DNA of 64,000 nt from an uncultured Flavobacteriaceae bacterium. Its GTDB lineage: Bacteria; Bacteroidota; Bacteroidia; Flavobacteriales; Flavobacteriaceae. The first letter of the stretch is position 1, and each line of letters begins with the position of its first letter. The stretch lies in the NCBI GenBank assembly GCA_947500445.1, contig CANMSB010000018.1, forward strand, positions 1 to 64,000, in the 5' to 3' direction. Of this stretch, positions 54,824 through 63,383 are shown in pieces. Below the pieces are notes generated by a model. It had not been told where the DNA came from and ran no database searches. It saw nothing but the letters and a program-made list of their open reading frames with translations. The position numbers and the translations under genes are program-made.

Positions 54824-55651
54824 ATGAAGTGGCTGCAACGTGTTTTCGATTTCTATCTTGATGCCAGTATACACGTGGCTTTGGCAGTTTTTTCATTGGT
54901 AGGCTGTACTTGCGTTTTGTTCAACATTCCACTGCCAAAGGCCCTTGCTTTTTTTTTGTTTTTTGGGTCGATAGCCTGTTACAATTTCATGAAGTATGGT
55001 GTAGAGGCCGAAAAGTACTATAAGCTCGTAAATCGATACCACCGGAGTATTCAGATATTTAGTCTGTTTTGTTTGGGGATAGCCACATATTTCTGTTTTT
55101 ATCTTGAGCGGGAAACCTGGCTGGGGCTACTGGTATTACTTGCCCTTACTGGACTGTATGCCATACCCATATTACCGGGAACCAAGAACCTGAGAAGTTG
55201 GGGCGGCATCAAAGTTTTTTTGGTAGCCTTGGTATGGGCGGGCGCTACGGTTGTGCTACCGATTATGGAGAGCTACATAGCTTGGTCATGGGACGCCAGC
55301 ATTAGCGTTGTACAGCGTTTCTTATTGGTTTTCGTATTGTTGGTCCCTTTTGAAATACGCGACCTTGCGTATGATGGTACGGAACTGAGGACATTGCCCC
55401 AACGTTATGGGGTTCGGGGTGCCAAAAGGTTGGGTTTTATCGGGGCTTTTTTACTGGTCTTACTTTTGTTCGGAAAAGATACCGTGTCGCAAGTCGCCAT
55501 TTTTGGGACAGCGGCCCTGACCCTAATGTTACTGTGCTGTCTGTTGGCCACGAGAAAAACGCAGCATCGGTATTTTGCCGCTTTCTTTGTTGAAGCGGTT
55601 CCGATTTGTTGGTACTTGGTACTTAGGGGAGCGAACTATTTTTTAGGCTAG
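54824..55651 (+). CDS. UbiA-like prenyltransferase-fold membrane protein
   Basis: 275 residues with eight or nine transmembrane helices, the topology of UbiA prenyltransferases. The second Asp motif is recognisable (FEIRDLAYDGTE, Asp180 and Asp184, then LPQRYGVRGAKRLG), but at the place of the first (NDxxDxxxD) only CYNFMKYGVEA is seen (Asn54 and no Asp). The catalytic Mg-pyrophosphate site is therefore incomplete, and the protein may act differently or be a non-enzymatic relative. Its stop codon overlaps that of the convergent anti-sigma gene by 4 bp (CTAG). The fold is inferred from topology and the second motif. Confidence 0.65.
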   Translation: MKWLQRVFDFYLDASIHVALAVFSLVGCTCVLFNIPLPKALAFFLFFGSIACYNFMKYGVEAEKYYKLVNRYHRSIQIFSLFCLGIATYFCFYLERETWLGLLVLLALTGLYAIPILPGTKNLRSWGGIKVFLVALVWAGATVVLPIMESYIAWSWDASISVVQRFLLVFVLLVPFEIRDLAYDGTELRTLPQRYGVRGAKRLGFIGAFLLVLLLFGKDTVSQVAIFGTAALTLMLLCCLLATRKTQHRYFAAFFVEAVPICWYLVLRGANYFLG

Positions 55652-55875
55652 CTTTTTTCCTTGATGGCGGCTTTCATCTGTTCTTTATCGTTATTGGAAA
55701 GGCCGTTGAGTTGTGCCTTATCGCAAAGCGAAGTCAGTTCGGTATTTTTTTTGGTAAACTCCGAACAATTTTTACACATGAATAGATGGTATCGCAATTG
55801 TAGTTTTTCTACAAAAGTGGCTTCGCGGTATTGGGTTTTGTTGCAAATTATCGCAGCTTTTTCACAGGAAATCAT
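55648..55875 (-). CDS. Small zinc-binding anti-sigma factor-like protein
   Basis: 75 residues: Cys-rich N-terminus ISCEKAAIICNKTQYREAT, then LQLRYHLFMCKNCSEFTK, giving a HxxxCxxC arrangement like the ZAS domain of zinc-binding anti-sigma factors. There is no transmembrane helix, so it would be soluble. It overlaps the upstream ECF sigma gene by 4 bp and is thus almost certainly its partner, holding the sigma factor inactive until a redox or metal signal releases it. The signal is unknown. Confidence 0.75.
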   Translation of the reverse strand: MISCEKAAIICNKTQYREATFVEKLQLRYHLFMCKNCSEFTKKNTELTSLCDKAQLNGLSNNDKEQMKAAIKEKS

Positions 55876-56432
55876 AAATTGAACCAGTTTTGGTTGAGGC
55901 AGCCCATCAAAGCCGTTCTGGCCCTATGGATCATTACCCACAAGTTTGACGGATTGATACCAAGTTCCTTACAGATATCTTCCGTACCGATACCCTGTAT
56001 GGTTTTCATTTTAAATACCAGGGCCTGTTTTTTGGGAAGTTTGCCGATACAATCTTGAATGGCATTGCCCAATTCCTCGTTTTCAATGGTGTCGTTTTCC
56101 AGGGTACTAAAGGGGTCCGCCACTTGCTCTTCCAACCAATCCCCTTTGGAATCGTTGTTCCCGCCGTAACTCATGCGTACCTCTGCCTTGCCTTTTTTTG
56201 AATTGATCTTTCGGTAATAATCGATTACCTTACGTTTTAAGATAGCGATCAGCCAGGTCCTTTCGGCGGCATCGCCTTTGTAATTTTTGGCAGAGTTGAG
56301 TCCGGCAAAAAACGTTTCCTGTACCAGATCTTTTGCAATTTCCGCGTCGCTTACGCGGCCCACGGCATAATTGAAGAGGTAGTCGGCATAATTATCGACC
56401 CAATTGTCGGGATGTAGTTCGTGTGGAACCAT
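55872..56432 (-). CDS. ECF-type RNA polymerase sigma factor
   Basis: 186 residues from the ATG at 56430-56432; an in-frame ATG 13 codons upstream is less likely because a TACATTTG promoter box (56451-56458) lies between the two. Region 2: ADYLFNYAVGRVSDAEIAKD and LVQETFFAGLNSAKNY, followed by WLIAILKRKVIDYYRK. An acidic linker leads to region 4: LPKKQALVFKMKTIQGIGTE and NLWVMIHRARTALMGCL. There is no C-terminal extension. It forms a 4-bp overlapping pair with the anti-sigma gene and is divergent from a rhodanese gene that may belong to its regulon. Confidence 0.88.
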   Translation of the reverse strand: MVPHELHPDNWVDNYADYLFNYAVGRVSDAEIAKDLVQETFFAGLNSAKNYKGDAAERTWLIAILKRKVIDYYRKINSKKGKAEVRMSYGGNNDSKGDWLEEQVADPFSTLENDTIENEELGNAIQDCIGKLPKKQALVFKMKTIQGIGTEDICKELGINPSNLWVMIHRARTALMGCLNQNWFNL

Positions 56433-56450
56433 AGTTGTTTTTCCTGGAAT

Positions 56451-56458
56451 CAAATGTA
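56451..56458 (-). promoter_or_regulatory. Promoter -7 box for the ECF sigma gene
   Basis: Minus-strand TACATTTG matches TAnnTTTG. It favours the downstream ATG at 56432 as the start of the sigma factor. Confidence 0.5.
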
Positions 56459-56480
56459 ATGGAATTTTCATGAATATCGT

Positions 56481-56488
56481 TACTTTTG
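56481..56488 (+). promoter_or_regulatory. Promoter -7 box for the rhodanese gene
   Basis: TACTTTTG matches TAnnTTTG. The expected transcription start falls just past the ATG at 56490, which favours the ATG at 56508. Confidence 0.45.
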
Positions 56489-56507
56489 AATGAAACTCGC
56501 GGTCGCC

Positions 56508-56867
56508 ATGAGAGCTTTTTGCATATCGTTCTTACTGATGTTTGGAACCACTGTTGTTGCACAAATTTCGTCAAAACCTATCACAGAAGTTTCACAAAAA
56601 GAACTCGAAAGTGTTGTTTTGATCGATGTGCGCACTCCCGAGGAGTTTGCGGCGGGCCATTTGGAACACGCCAGGAACATCAATTGGTACGATGCTGATT
56701 TTGCCGCCCAAATGGCGACCATTGATAAGGAAGAAACCATTTACTTGTACTGCAAAATGGGTGGCCGTAGCGCCAAGGCCCAAGAAAAATTAAAAGCGTT
56801 GGGGTATACTCATGTGGTGAACCTGGAAGGAGGCTACGCTTCTTACGAATTTTTCAGGAAAGAATAA
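56508..56867 (+). CDS. Periplasmic rhodanese-like domain protein
   Basis: 119 residues from the ATG at 56508, chosen because it gives a compact signal peptide (MRAFCISFLLMFGTTVVAQ) and lies after the promoter box; an ATG at 56490 adds six residues and remains possible. The single rhodanese domain has VVLIDVRTPEEFAAGHLEHA (CH2A-like) and the active-site loop YLYCKMGGRSA with the catalytic Cys, then LGYTHVVNLEGGYASYEFF. It would handle sulfane sulfur outside the cytoplasm. It is divergent from the ECF sigma gene; the pairing suggests a role in a sulfur or redox stress response. Confidence 0.85.
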   Translation: MRAFCISFLLMFGTTVVAQISSKPITEVSQKELESVVLIDVRTPEEFAAGHLEHARNINWYDADFAAQMATIDKEETIYLYCKMGGRSAKAQEKLKALGYTHVVNLEGGYASYEFFRKE

Positions 56868-56901
56868 AATTTTATAGGTAGCCTAAAGATTTTTTACTTA
56901 A

Positions 56902-59900
56902 TTAATCTTGAGACCCTGTTACTCTGCCTCCCCAACCGGCATCACTATCCATAACCTCCGCCTGGACTTCGAATGAATAATTATAAGTGCCTGCGGAATA
57001 AGAAGGGGTTTCCTCGTTTACAATTGTATTGGCTTCTGTTGCAACGGCCTCGTAGTTGTCGCCATCAATAGTAAATCTAGTAAATACGATATTGTCTAAA
57101 GTGGCAGGTGCTCCTGGCTCTGATACAATGATTAAGAATGAGTTCACTGTAAAAGTAGCTGCGCTTCCAACAATGGTGACTGTACCACTAACGGTAAAGA
57201 AAGGATTGCCATTACCATCGTTGTATGATGTTTCATCACTAAACACTATTGAGTTAACCGCATTTACGGTGATGTTCACGGTAGCCGTATCAACCCCCCC
57301 GTTTCCGTCGCTGATGGTATAGGTAAAAGAATCGGGACCGGTATAGTTGGTACTAGGATTATAACTAACCGTGGTATTGCCTCCCAAAATCGTAGCGGTA
57401 CCATTGGTCGGTTGTGTGACGGCGGTGATGGTTAAGGTGTCTCCGTCCAGATCTTCATCGTTTTCCAATACCGTGGCGATGAGTCCCGTATTGATATCGA
57501 CATCATAGTTATCGTTCACGGCATTTGGAACGATGTTGGCCGGACTCACACCCGTAACCGTAACGGTAACGGTTGCAAGGTTCGAAGTGTTGCTACCGTC
57601 ACTAATGGTATAATTGATGGTCGTATTTTGTGTTTCTCCGTCGTTTAGTGCGTCGAATTCACCGTTCGGGTCAAAGCTAAGGCTTCCGTTAGCGGCCACA
57701 ATGAATAGCCCTCCATTGGTGCCGGCAACATTTGTTCCAACATTTCCGGAATTTCCGTTTACTTGGACTACGGTCAAGGTCGCACCCTCAGGATCATTAT
57801 CGGCCCCGTTTCCGTTATTGCCCAGAACATTACCGGTTACCGTAGCATTCTCTGCGACGATAAAGATATCGTCCCGTGCTATGGGCGGATCATTGATGGG
57901 CGTTACTCCCGTGACGGTTACGGTTACGGTCGCCAAGTTGGAAGTATTCGTACCGTCGGTAATGGTATAATTGACAGAAGTTGTTTGGGTTTCTCCGGTA
58001 TTAAGTCCATCGAACTCTCCATTTGGATCAAAACTGTACGTGCCATTAGCGGCTATGGTAAACCTTCCGCCTTGCGTCCCTCCAATACTGGCTCCGATGT
58101 TGCTTGCACTTCCGTTTACTTGGTTTACGGTCAAAGTCGCACCCTCGGGATCGGTATCGGCCCCATTTCCATTATTGCCCAGAACATTACCGCTTGCCGT
58201 TGCATTTTCCGCTACGGTAAAGGCATCGTCTTGTGCCGTTGGGGGATCGTTGGCAGCGGACACTCCGGTTACCGTTAGGGTTACAGTCGCCAAATTGGAA
58301 GTATTCGTACCATCGGTAATGGTATAATTGACAGAAGTTGTTTGGGTTTCTCCGGTATTGAGTCCATCGAACTCCCCATTTGGATCAAAGCTTAGGCTTC
58401 CGTTGGCGGCCAGGTTGAATACTCCCCCATTGGTGCCGGCGACATTGGTTGCGACATTTCCGGCGTTTCCGTTTACCTGGTTTACCGTCAAGGTCGCTCC
58501 CTCTGGATCGGTATCGGTACCATTTCCATTATTGCCCAGGACATTACCACTTGCCGTTGCATTTTCCGCTACGGTAAAGGCATCATCTTGCGCCGTGGGA
58601 GGATCGTTGGCAGCGGACACTCCGGTTACCGTTACCGTTACGGTCGCGACATCGGTGCCTCCATTGCCATCGGTAATCCGATAGGTAACGGTAGTTTCTT
58701 GGCTCTCGCCTGCATTCAATACATCAAAATTGCCGTTCGGATCAAAGGTCAGACTGCCCCCGGCATTAATGGTGAAAACTCCTCCGGTACTTCCGTTAAC
58801 GGAAACGTCCACATTGGCGGGATTGTTGTTTACCCGGTCTACCGTCAATGGATCGTCTTCGGCATCGCTATCGGGACCATTGCCGTTATCATTGAAAACG
58901 CCTCTTGCCAATACATTGTTTTCCGCTACGGTAAATATATCGTCCTGGGCTATGGGCGCAGTGTTTGCCGCTGCGTTGACCCGGACTTCCACAGTATCGG
59001 TGGCCTCGTCCGTCGCATCGTCGGTAACTGTCAACATAAAAATATAGGTACCTTCGACCAAACCGCTAATTTGCGTGATTGCTGCACCCTGATCCGCTAT
59101 TGTCGGCGTATTCGGCCCTGAAACCTGCTCCCATAAATAGTTCGTTATGTCACCGTCGTTGTCTTGGGAACCCGAACCATCCAAGGTTGCTGTATTTTCC
59201 GGTAAGTTTACCGTAATGTTATCACCGGCATCTGCGGTAGGAACTTGATTGGCGGGGCTAAGGCCATTAATGGTAATGATGACCAAGGCCGTTCCGGTTC
59301 CGCCATTTCCATCGCTGATACGGTAACTCAGTTCGGTCTGGACGGATTCTCCCTCGATCAGGCCATCAAACTCCCCACCGGTCTCAAAATTTAAGGTACC
59401 ATCACTTTCAATAATGAAAGACCCACCATTGTTTCCTGGCGTTGTAACACCTACCGCTAAGGCGGTGCCATCGACTCTATCTACAGTCAAGGGGTCGCCA
59501 TCAGCGTCGGAGTCCACCCCGTTTCCATTGTCGGCCAATACGTTATTGCCCGTAAGCGAACCATTCTCATTTATTGTGAATGTGTCGTTAACCGCTACCG
59601 GCGTTGTATTCAGCGCACCGTTCACAAGTACTTCCACCAAATCCGTAGCGGAAGCATTATCATTGTCCCGTACGGTAAGCATGAACACATAATTGCCTTG
59701 TACAAGACCGTTAACCGTCGTTATCAGTGCCGTGGGAGTAACGATAACGGCAGTATTGGGTCCTGAAACCTGTTCCCATAAGTAACTTTCAACGGTTCCG
59801 TCGGAATCATCCGAGTTGCTTCCGTTCAATTGCGCTTCGTCGGTAGGTAGGGTTATCGTGATGTCTTCCCCGGCATCGGCATCAGGGGCTTGGTTCGCAG

Positions 59901-62100
59901 GTGATATTCCAGTGACGGTAACAAAAATGGTCGCAGTGGCCACTCCACCATTATTATCGTTGATACGATAGGTGGTGTTGGTTTGTCGTGTTTCCCCATC
60001 CAGCAGGTCATCAAAAGCATCATTTGGATCAAAGGTCAGGGCGCCATTGGCCGCTAAAGTAAATAGGCCGCCTTCCGAGCCGTTTACGGGGTTTCCTATA
60101 TTCGTTGCGTTTCCGTTTACCCTATCCACTATGAGTGGGTTTCCATCCGTATCGTTGTCGGGGCCGTTGCCGTTATCTACCAAAACATTTTCGGTAAGCG
60201 TTCCGTTTTCGGCAACCGTAAATACGTCGTCTTGTGCCGTCGGGTCTGCATTGGGTTGCGTATTTATGGTTACGGTAACCGTGGCGGTAGCATTGTTTCC
60301 GGGAATACCGTCGTTAATGGTGTAGGAAAAAGAGGCCGTTCCCTCAAAATCCGTGGCTGCGGTAAATCGTATTTGGTTTCCGACGATTTCTGCATTTCCG
60401 GCAGCGGTAGGGGAAATGTCTCCAATAGTGATAATGCTTAATTCTTCATCTGGGGTATCAGCATCCGTGTCATTGCCCAAAACGTCAATTTCGGTCGACG
60501 CTCCCTGTTGTACGATTCCCGTATCGTCCGAAGCTGTTGGCGCCTGATTTGCTGCCACAACAACGCTTACCGTCCAAATTTGTTCCTCGCCATTTTCTGC
60601 GGTAACTATATATTCGACCACTTCAGCAAAATCCTGCACTGTGTTTTCAGCAGGGTCGATCGTTGCGCCCGGAGAAACGGTCAATACGTTTGGCGCCACA
60701 TTAAGTTCGGTACCGTCGGGTACATTGACGATTACGGTATGCTCGGCCTCGTTGATGTCCGAACCGTTCTGGCCCGTTAAGGAAAATGTGGTAATGTCAT
60801 TTCCATTCTGACCTATTGGTGGAATCAGCAGTTCAATATTGTCCGAAACGGTGGGGTCGGAAACGGAAGTTGCGGTGATTATCACAACACCCATGGCAAC
60901 GCTGGTGACCAAACCGTTTTCGTCAACGGTAGCAATATCCGTATCACCGGAGGACCATACCACGGTGTTATCGGTGGCGTCGGTCGGCAGTACAGTGGCT
61001 ACGAGTTGCCGTGTAATGCCGGAAGCCGTGGCATCTTCTTGGGCGACACTAATCGATGTTACCGCTATAGTCGGGGCGGGGACTACGGTGACCAAAACGG
61101 TGGCAATGGCCTCAGGATTGTCAATTGAAGTGACCGTAACCAGAGCGGTACCTTCAGCATTTGCCGTAAAAACGCCATTAGGGTCGACAGATAGTATGGT
61201 ATCGTCCTCAGAACTCCAATTCACCGCTTGGTCGGTAGCATTGGATGGTTCAAAAATGACCGGGCATTCCAAGGTTTCGCCGACCTGCATTTCAATTCCT
61301 TCTTCCTTGTCCAAGTCAAGAGCGGTTACCGGTATGGTTTCTACGACCTGCAAGGAGAGGGTGGCGGTAAGCTCTTGACCGTTACTGTCCCGTAACAGCG
61401 CTTCTAAAGTAAAAGGTCCCAGTGCCGTGGGAAGTAAAGAAAAGTCATAAGTGCCGGGTAGTATGGTGGTATACTCGTCAAGCAAGAGCGTTTCGTTTTC
61501 CGGTAATCGAGAAAGAGATCCTTCCCCTTCGGTTATTCGGTATAGCGCTTCATAAGTAGTCCCGGTATCCAGCCCGTTAGTATTTAGGGTTACGGTCAAA
61601 GGGGTAATCTCCTCAAGTTCAATTTGGGTTTCTCCACTTGTTACCGTCCAAGTGACAGGGACATTTTCTAAGGCGTAATTGATTTCTATTTCTTCTGAAA
61701 AGCCAAAACTGTCCGTTATCGTTATGGTCACCGCATGTTCGCCGAGGTCCGTTCCAATATAGTTCAGGGACACCGATAATTCTTCTACCGGTATTGCCTC
61801 TCCGGGATCGAACAAAACGTTATCGGAAGTTTCAAAGCGACCGCTGCCTTGATCGGACGAGTAGCGTAGGGTATATTCCAAATCGTCCAACATCGCTTCC
61901 GGAACAATGGTGATTACCGTGTTCAAAGGTTCGTTAACGAACCCTTCGGAAGCATGTTGCTTGGATAGTTCAAACTCGACTTCCGTAAAAACGGTTACTT
62001 CTTTGGTGCAGGAAATCACCAAAATGAACATCAACAAAAAGCGCCAAATCCTTTGCCATAAAGTCTGGTAAACGCATTGCTGTTTGCTTTGTTCGGTCAT
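56902..62100 (-). CDS. Giant repeat-rich surface lipoprotein (Ig-like, cadherin/VCBS-like and PKD-like domains)
   Basis: 1,732 residues. A lipoprotein signal ends FILVISC (Cys31). Domains in order: an N-terminal region of about 230 residues not recognised with certainty; two BIG2-type Ig-like domains (about 275-430, with VNWSSEDDTILSVDPNG and VVWSSGDTDIATVDENG); a DUF5018-like segment (about 435-520); about seven cadherin/VCBS-like repeats (for example AQDDAFTVAENATASGNVLG); and two PKD-like domains (SYLWEQVSGPNT, NYLWEQVSGPNT) among them. The last 130 residues are unique and end GGRVTGSQD. There is no T9SS sorting domain, which fits anchoring by lipid. Repeats with Asp/Asn-rich loops suggest calcium-stabilised stalks used for adhesion. 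Three repeat units of exactly 119 codons are near-identical. The adhesion role is inferred. Confidence 0.82.
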   Translation of the reverse strand: MTEQSKQQCVYQTLWQRIWRFLLMFILVISCTKEVTVFTEVEFELSKQHASEGFVNEPLNTVITIVPEAMLDDLEYTLRYSSDQGSGRFETSDNVLFDPGEAIPVEELSVSLNYIGTDLGEHAVTITITDSFGFSEEIEINYALENVPVTWTVTSGETQIELEEITPLTVTLNTNGLDTGTTYEALYRITEGEGSLSRLPENETLLLDEYTTILPGTYDFSLLPTALGPFTLEALLRDSNGQELTATLSLQVVETIPVTALDLDKEEGIEMQVGETLECPVIFEPSNATDQAVNWSSEDDTILSVDPNGVFTANAEGTALVTVTSIDNPEAIATVLVTVVPAPTIAVTSISVAQEDATASGITRQLVATVLPTDATDNTVVWSSGDTDIATVDENGLVTSVAMGVVIITATSVSDPTVSDNIELLIPPIGQNGNDITTFSLTGQNGSDINEAEHTVIVNVPDGTELNVAPNVLTVSPGATIDPAENTVQDFAEVVEYIVTAENGEEQIWTVSVVVAANQAPTASDDTGIVQQGASTEIDVLGNDTDADTPDEELSIITIGDISPTAAGNAEIVGNQIRFTAATDFEGTASFSYTINDGIPGNNATATVTVTINTQPNADPTAQDDVFTVAENGTLTENVLVDNGNGPDNDTDGNPLIVDRVNGNATNIGNPVNGSEGGLFTLAANGALTFDPNDAFDDLLDGETRQTNTTYRINDNNGGVATATIFVTVTGISPANQAPDADAGEDITITLPTDEAQLNGSNSDDSDGTVESYLWEQVSGPNTAVIVTPTALITTVNGLVQGNYVFMLTVRDNDNASATDLVEVLVNGALNTTPVAVNDTFTINENGSLTGNNVLADNGNGVDSDADGDPLTVDRVDGTALAVGVTTPGNNGGSFIIESDGTLNFETGGEFDGLIEGESVQTELSYRISDGNGGTGTALVIITINGLSPANQVPTADAGDNITVNLPENTATLDGSGSQDNDGDITNYLWEQVSGPNTPTIADQGAAITQISGLVEGTYIFMLTVTDDATDEATDTVEVRVNAAANTAPIAQDDIFTVAENNVLARGVFNDNGNGPDSDAEDDPLTVDRVNNNPANVDVSVNGSTGGVFTINAGGSLTFDPNGNFDVLNAGESQETTVTYRITDGNGGTDVATVTVTVTGVSAANDPPTAQDDAFTVAENATASGNVLGNNGNGTDTDPEGATLTVNQVNGNAGNVATNVAGTNGGVFNLAANGSLSFDPNGEFDGLNTGETQTTSVNYTITDGTNTSNLATVTLTVTGVSAANDPPTAQDDAFTVAENATASGNVLGNNGNGADTDPEGATLTVNQVNGSASNIGASIGGTQGGRFTIAANGTYSFDPNGEFDGLNTGETQTTSVNYTITDGTNTSNLATVTVTVTGVTPINDPPIARDDIFIVAENATVTGNVLGNNGNGADNDPEGATLTVVQVNGNSGNVGTNVAGTNGGLFIVAANGSLSFDPNGEFDALNDGETQNTTINYTISDGSNTSNLATVTVTVTGVSPANIVPNAVNDNYDVDINTGLIATVLENDEDLDGDTLTITAVTQPTNGTATILGGNTTVSYNPSTNYTGPDSFTYTISDGNGGVDTATVNITVNAVNSIVFSDETSYNDGNGNPFFTVSGTVTIVGSAATFTVNSFLIIVSEPGAPATLDNIVFTRFTIDGDNYEAVATEANTIVNEETPSYSAGTYNYSFEVQAEVMDSDAGWGGRVTGSQD
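57541..58612 (-). repeat. Three tandem 357-bp repeat units inside the giant lipoprotein gene
   Basis: Three consecutive units of 119 codons each (boundaries about 58612, 58255, 57898, 57541), starting ANDPP, ANDPP and INDPP and ending with a TVTGV motif. The first two differ mainly in one central block of about 20 residues (NAGNVATNV versus SASNIGASI) and share long identical nucleotide stretches, a sign of recent duplication or gene conversion. A fourth, diverged unit of the same phase lies upstream. Confidence 0.85.
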
Positions 62101-62410
62101 TTGGATCGGGCACTAGCGCCAAATTTGTACAAGGAAACGGAAATGGTTCATACTAACGTAAATTAATAGGAAACACACCCTTGAATTGAAATCGAGTTTG
62201 GTGGGTCAAAAATAATATTATTCCTATCAAATTCGATGGTCCAAACTTTTAAACGTCAAAAAAATAGCTGAACGGTGATTCCCAAACGCCTATGGGGTTT
62301 ACGATATTGACTTCTTACTATGATATCGCTGTTTTTGAAAGGGGATTATGTTCCCGACTAACCATGATAGCATTTGAATATAGGTGGCTTTTGATTAGAA
62401 TAGTCGTGGT
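62101..62410. other. Intergenic stretch, no feature recognised
   Basis: About 310 bp between two minus-strand genes. It should hold the promoter of the giant lipoprotein gene, but no TAnnTTTG box or hairpin was clear. Confidence 0.4.
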
Positions 62411-63319
62411 TTACACACTGCTTTTCAAGGCAGTTTCCAAGGTGTCGTGATGGAACACAAAACCATGTTCCAGTAAGAGCCCGGGGATTACGTTCCTACT
62501 TTTCAATACCAGTTCCGTTTCCGTACGTATGATACGGGCGCCGATTTCCAATAAAAGTTTGGGTAATGGAAAACCAAATGGGAAACCGACCGCTTTTCGA
62601 ACTTTTCGCATCAACTCGGCATTGGTTACCGGTTTTGGGGATACGATGTTTACCGGTCCGCTGAGGTTTGGGGTATCGATCAAGAATTCGAGACCCCGAA
62701 CAAAGTCGTGGATATGGATCCAACTGAATTTTTGATTTCCAGGGCCTTGCTTGCCTCCAAAACCAATTTTTGCCAGGTTCTTGATGGGGACAAGGGCACC
62801 ACCGTTGCCGCCTAGAACAATACTGGTGCGGAGGGCCACTTTTCTGGTCCGTGGTGTTTGTTGCGAAAAAAAAGCTTTCTCCCAGGCCTTTGCCACTTCA
62901 ACGGAGAAACCTTCTCCTATTTCGCCGGAACGTTCGTCCATCTCCATGTTTAGGGAATGACGGTAAATTGTCGCGGTCGAGGAATTAAGCCATACTTGGG
63001 GCGGATTTTTTGCCATGCCAATGGCCGCACCCAAAACTTTTGTGCTGTTGATCCTAGAATTTAGGATGATTTTTTTATTGGTTTCGGTATAACGGCAGTC
63101 CACGGAACGCCCCGTCATATTAATGAGAGTATGACAGTCGTTCAAATGTGCACGCCATGGACCGAGCTGCTCAGCGTCCCATTGTACATAGTGAACGTTT
63201 CCAAGGGTCGGCCGTTTTTTACGGCTCAAGACGACAATAGTATCATATTTGGTGCTGAAATATGCAACACACGCTTTTCCCAAGTAACCGGTACCTCCGG
63301 CGATGACGAGCTTTTTCAT
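62411..63319 (-). CDS. TIGR01777 family NAD(P)-dependent epimerase/oxidoreductase
   Basis: 302 residues, an extended SDR of the SDR39U1/YfcH type. Nucleotide motif VIAGGTGYLGKACVAYF near 4, LINMTGRSVDCRYTE near 65, ILNSRINSTKVLGAAI near 84 and SSTATIYRHS near 113; the Tyr but not the usual YxxxK spacing is visible. C-terminal domain: GGKQGPGNQKFSWIHIHDF near 190 and VNIVSPKPVTNAELMR, then VLKSRNVIPGLLLEHGFVF. The substrate is unknown for the family. It lies 64 bp downstream of a methyltransferase gene on the same strand. Confidence 0.88.
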   Translation of the reverse strand: MKKLVIAGGTGYLGKACVAYFSTKYDTIVVLSRKKRPTLGNVHYVQWDAEQLGPWRAHLNDCHTLINMTGRSVDCRYTETNKKIILNSRINSTKVLGAAIGMAKNPPQVWLNSSTATIYRHSLNMEMDERSGEIGEGFSVEVAKAWEKAFFSQQTPRTRKVALRTSIVLGGNGGALVPIKNLAKIGFGGKQGPGNQKFSWIHIHDFVRGLEFLIDTPNLSGPVNIVSPKPVTNAELMRKVRKAVGFPFGFPLPKLLLEIGARIIRTETELVLKSRNVIPGLLLEHGFVFHHDTLETALKSSV

Positions 63320-63383
63320 TTGTTTAAATTTTTGCAGTCTACGGAAAATGAAGAAACTAAACGTTTCTGCTCATTTCATAATG

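Noticed and set aside
57614-58684. Regularly repeated plus-strand open frames of 118 codons
   Set aside because: They only mirror the 357-bp tandem repeat of the minus-strand lipoprotein gene.
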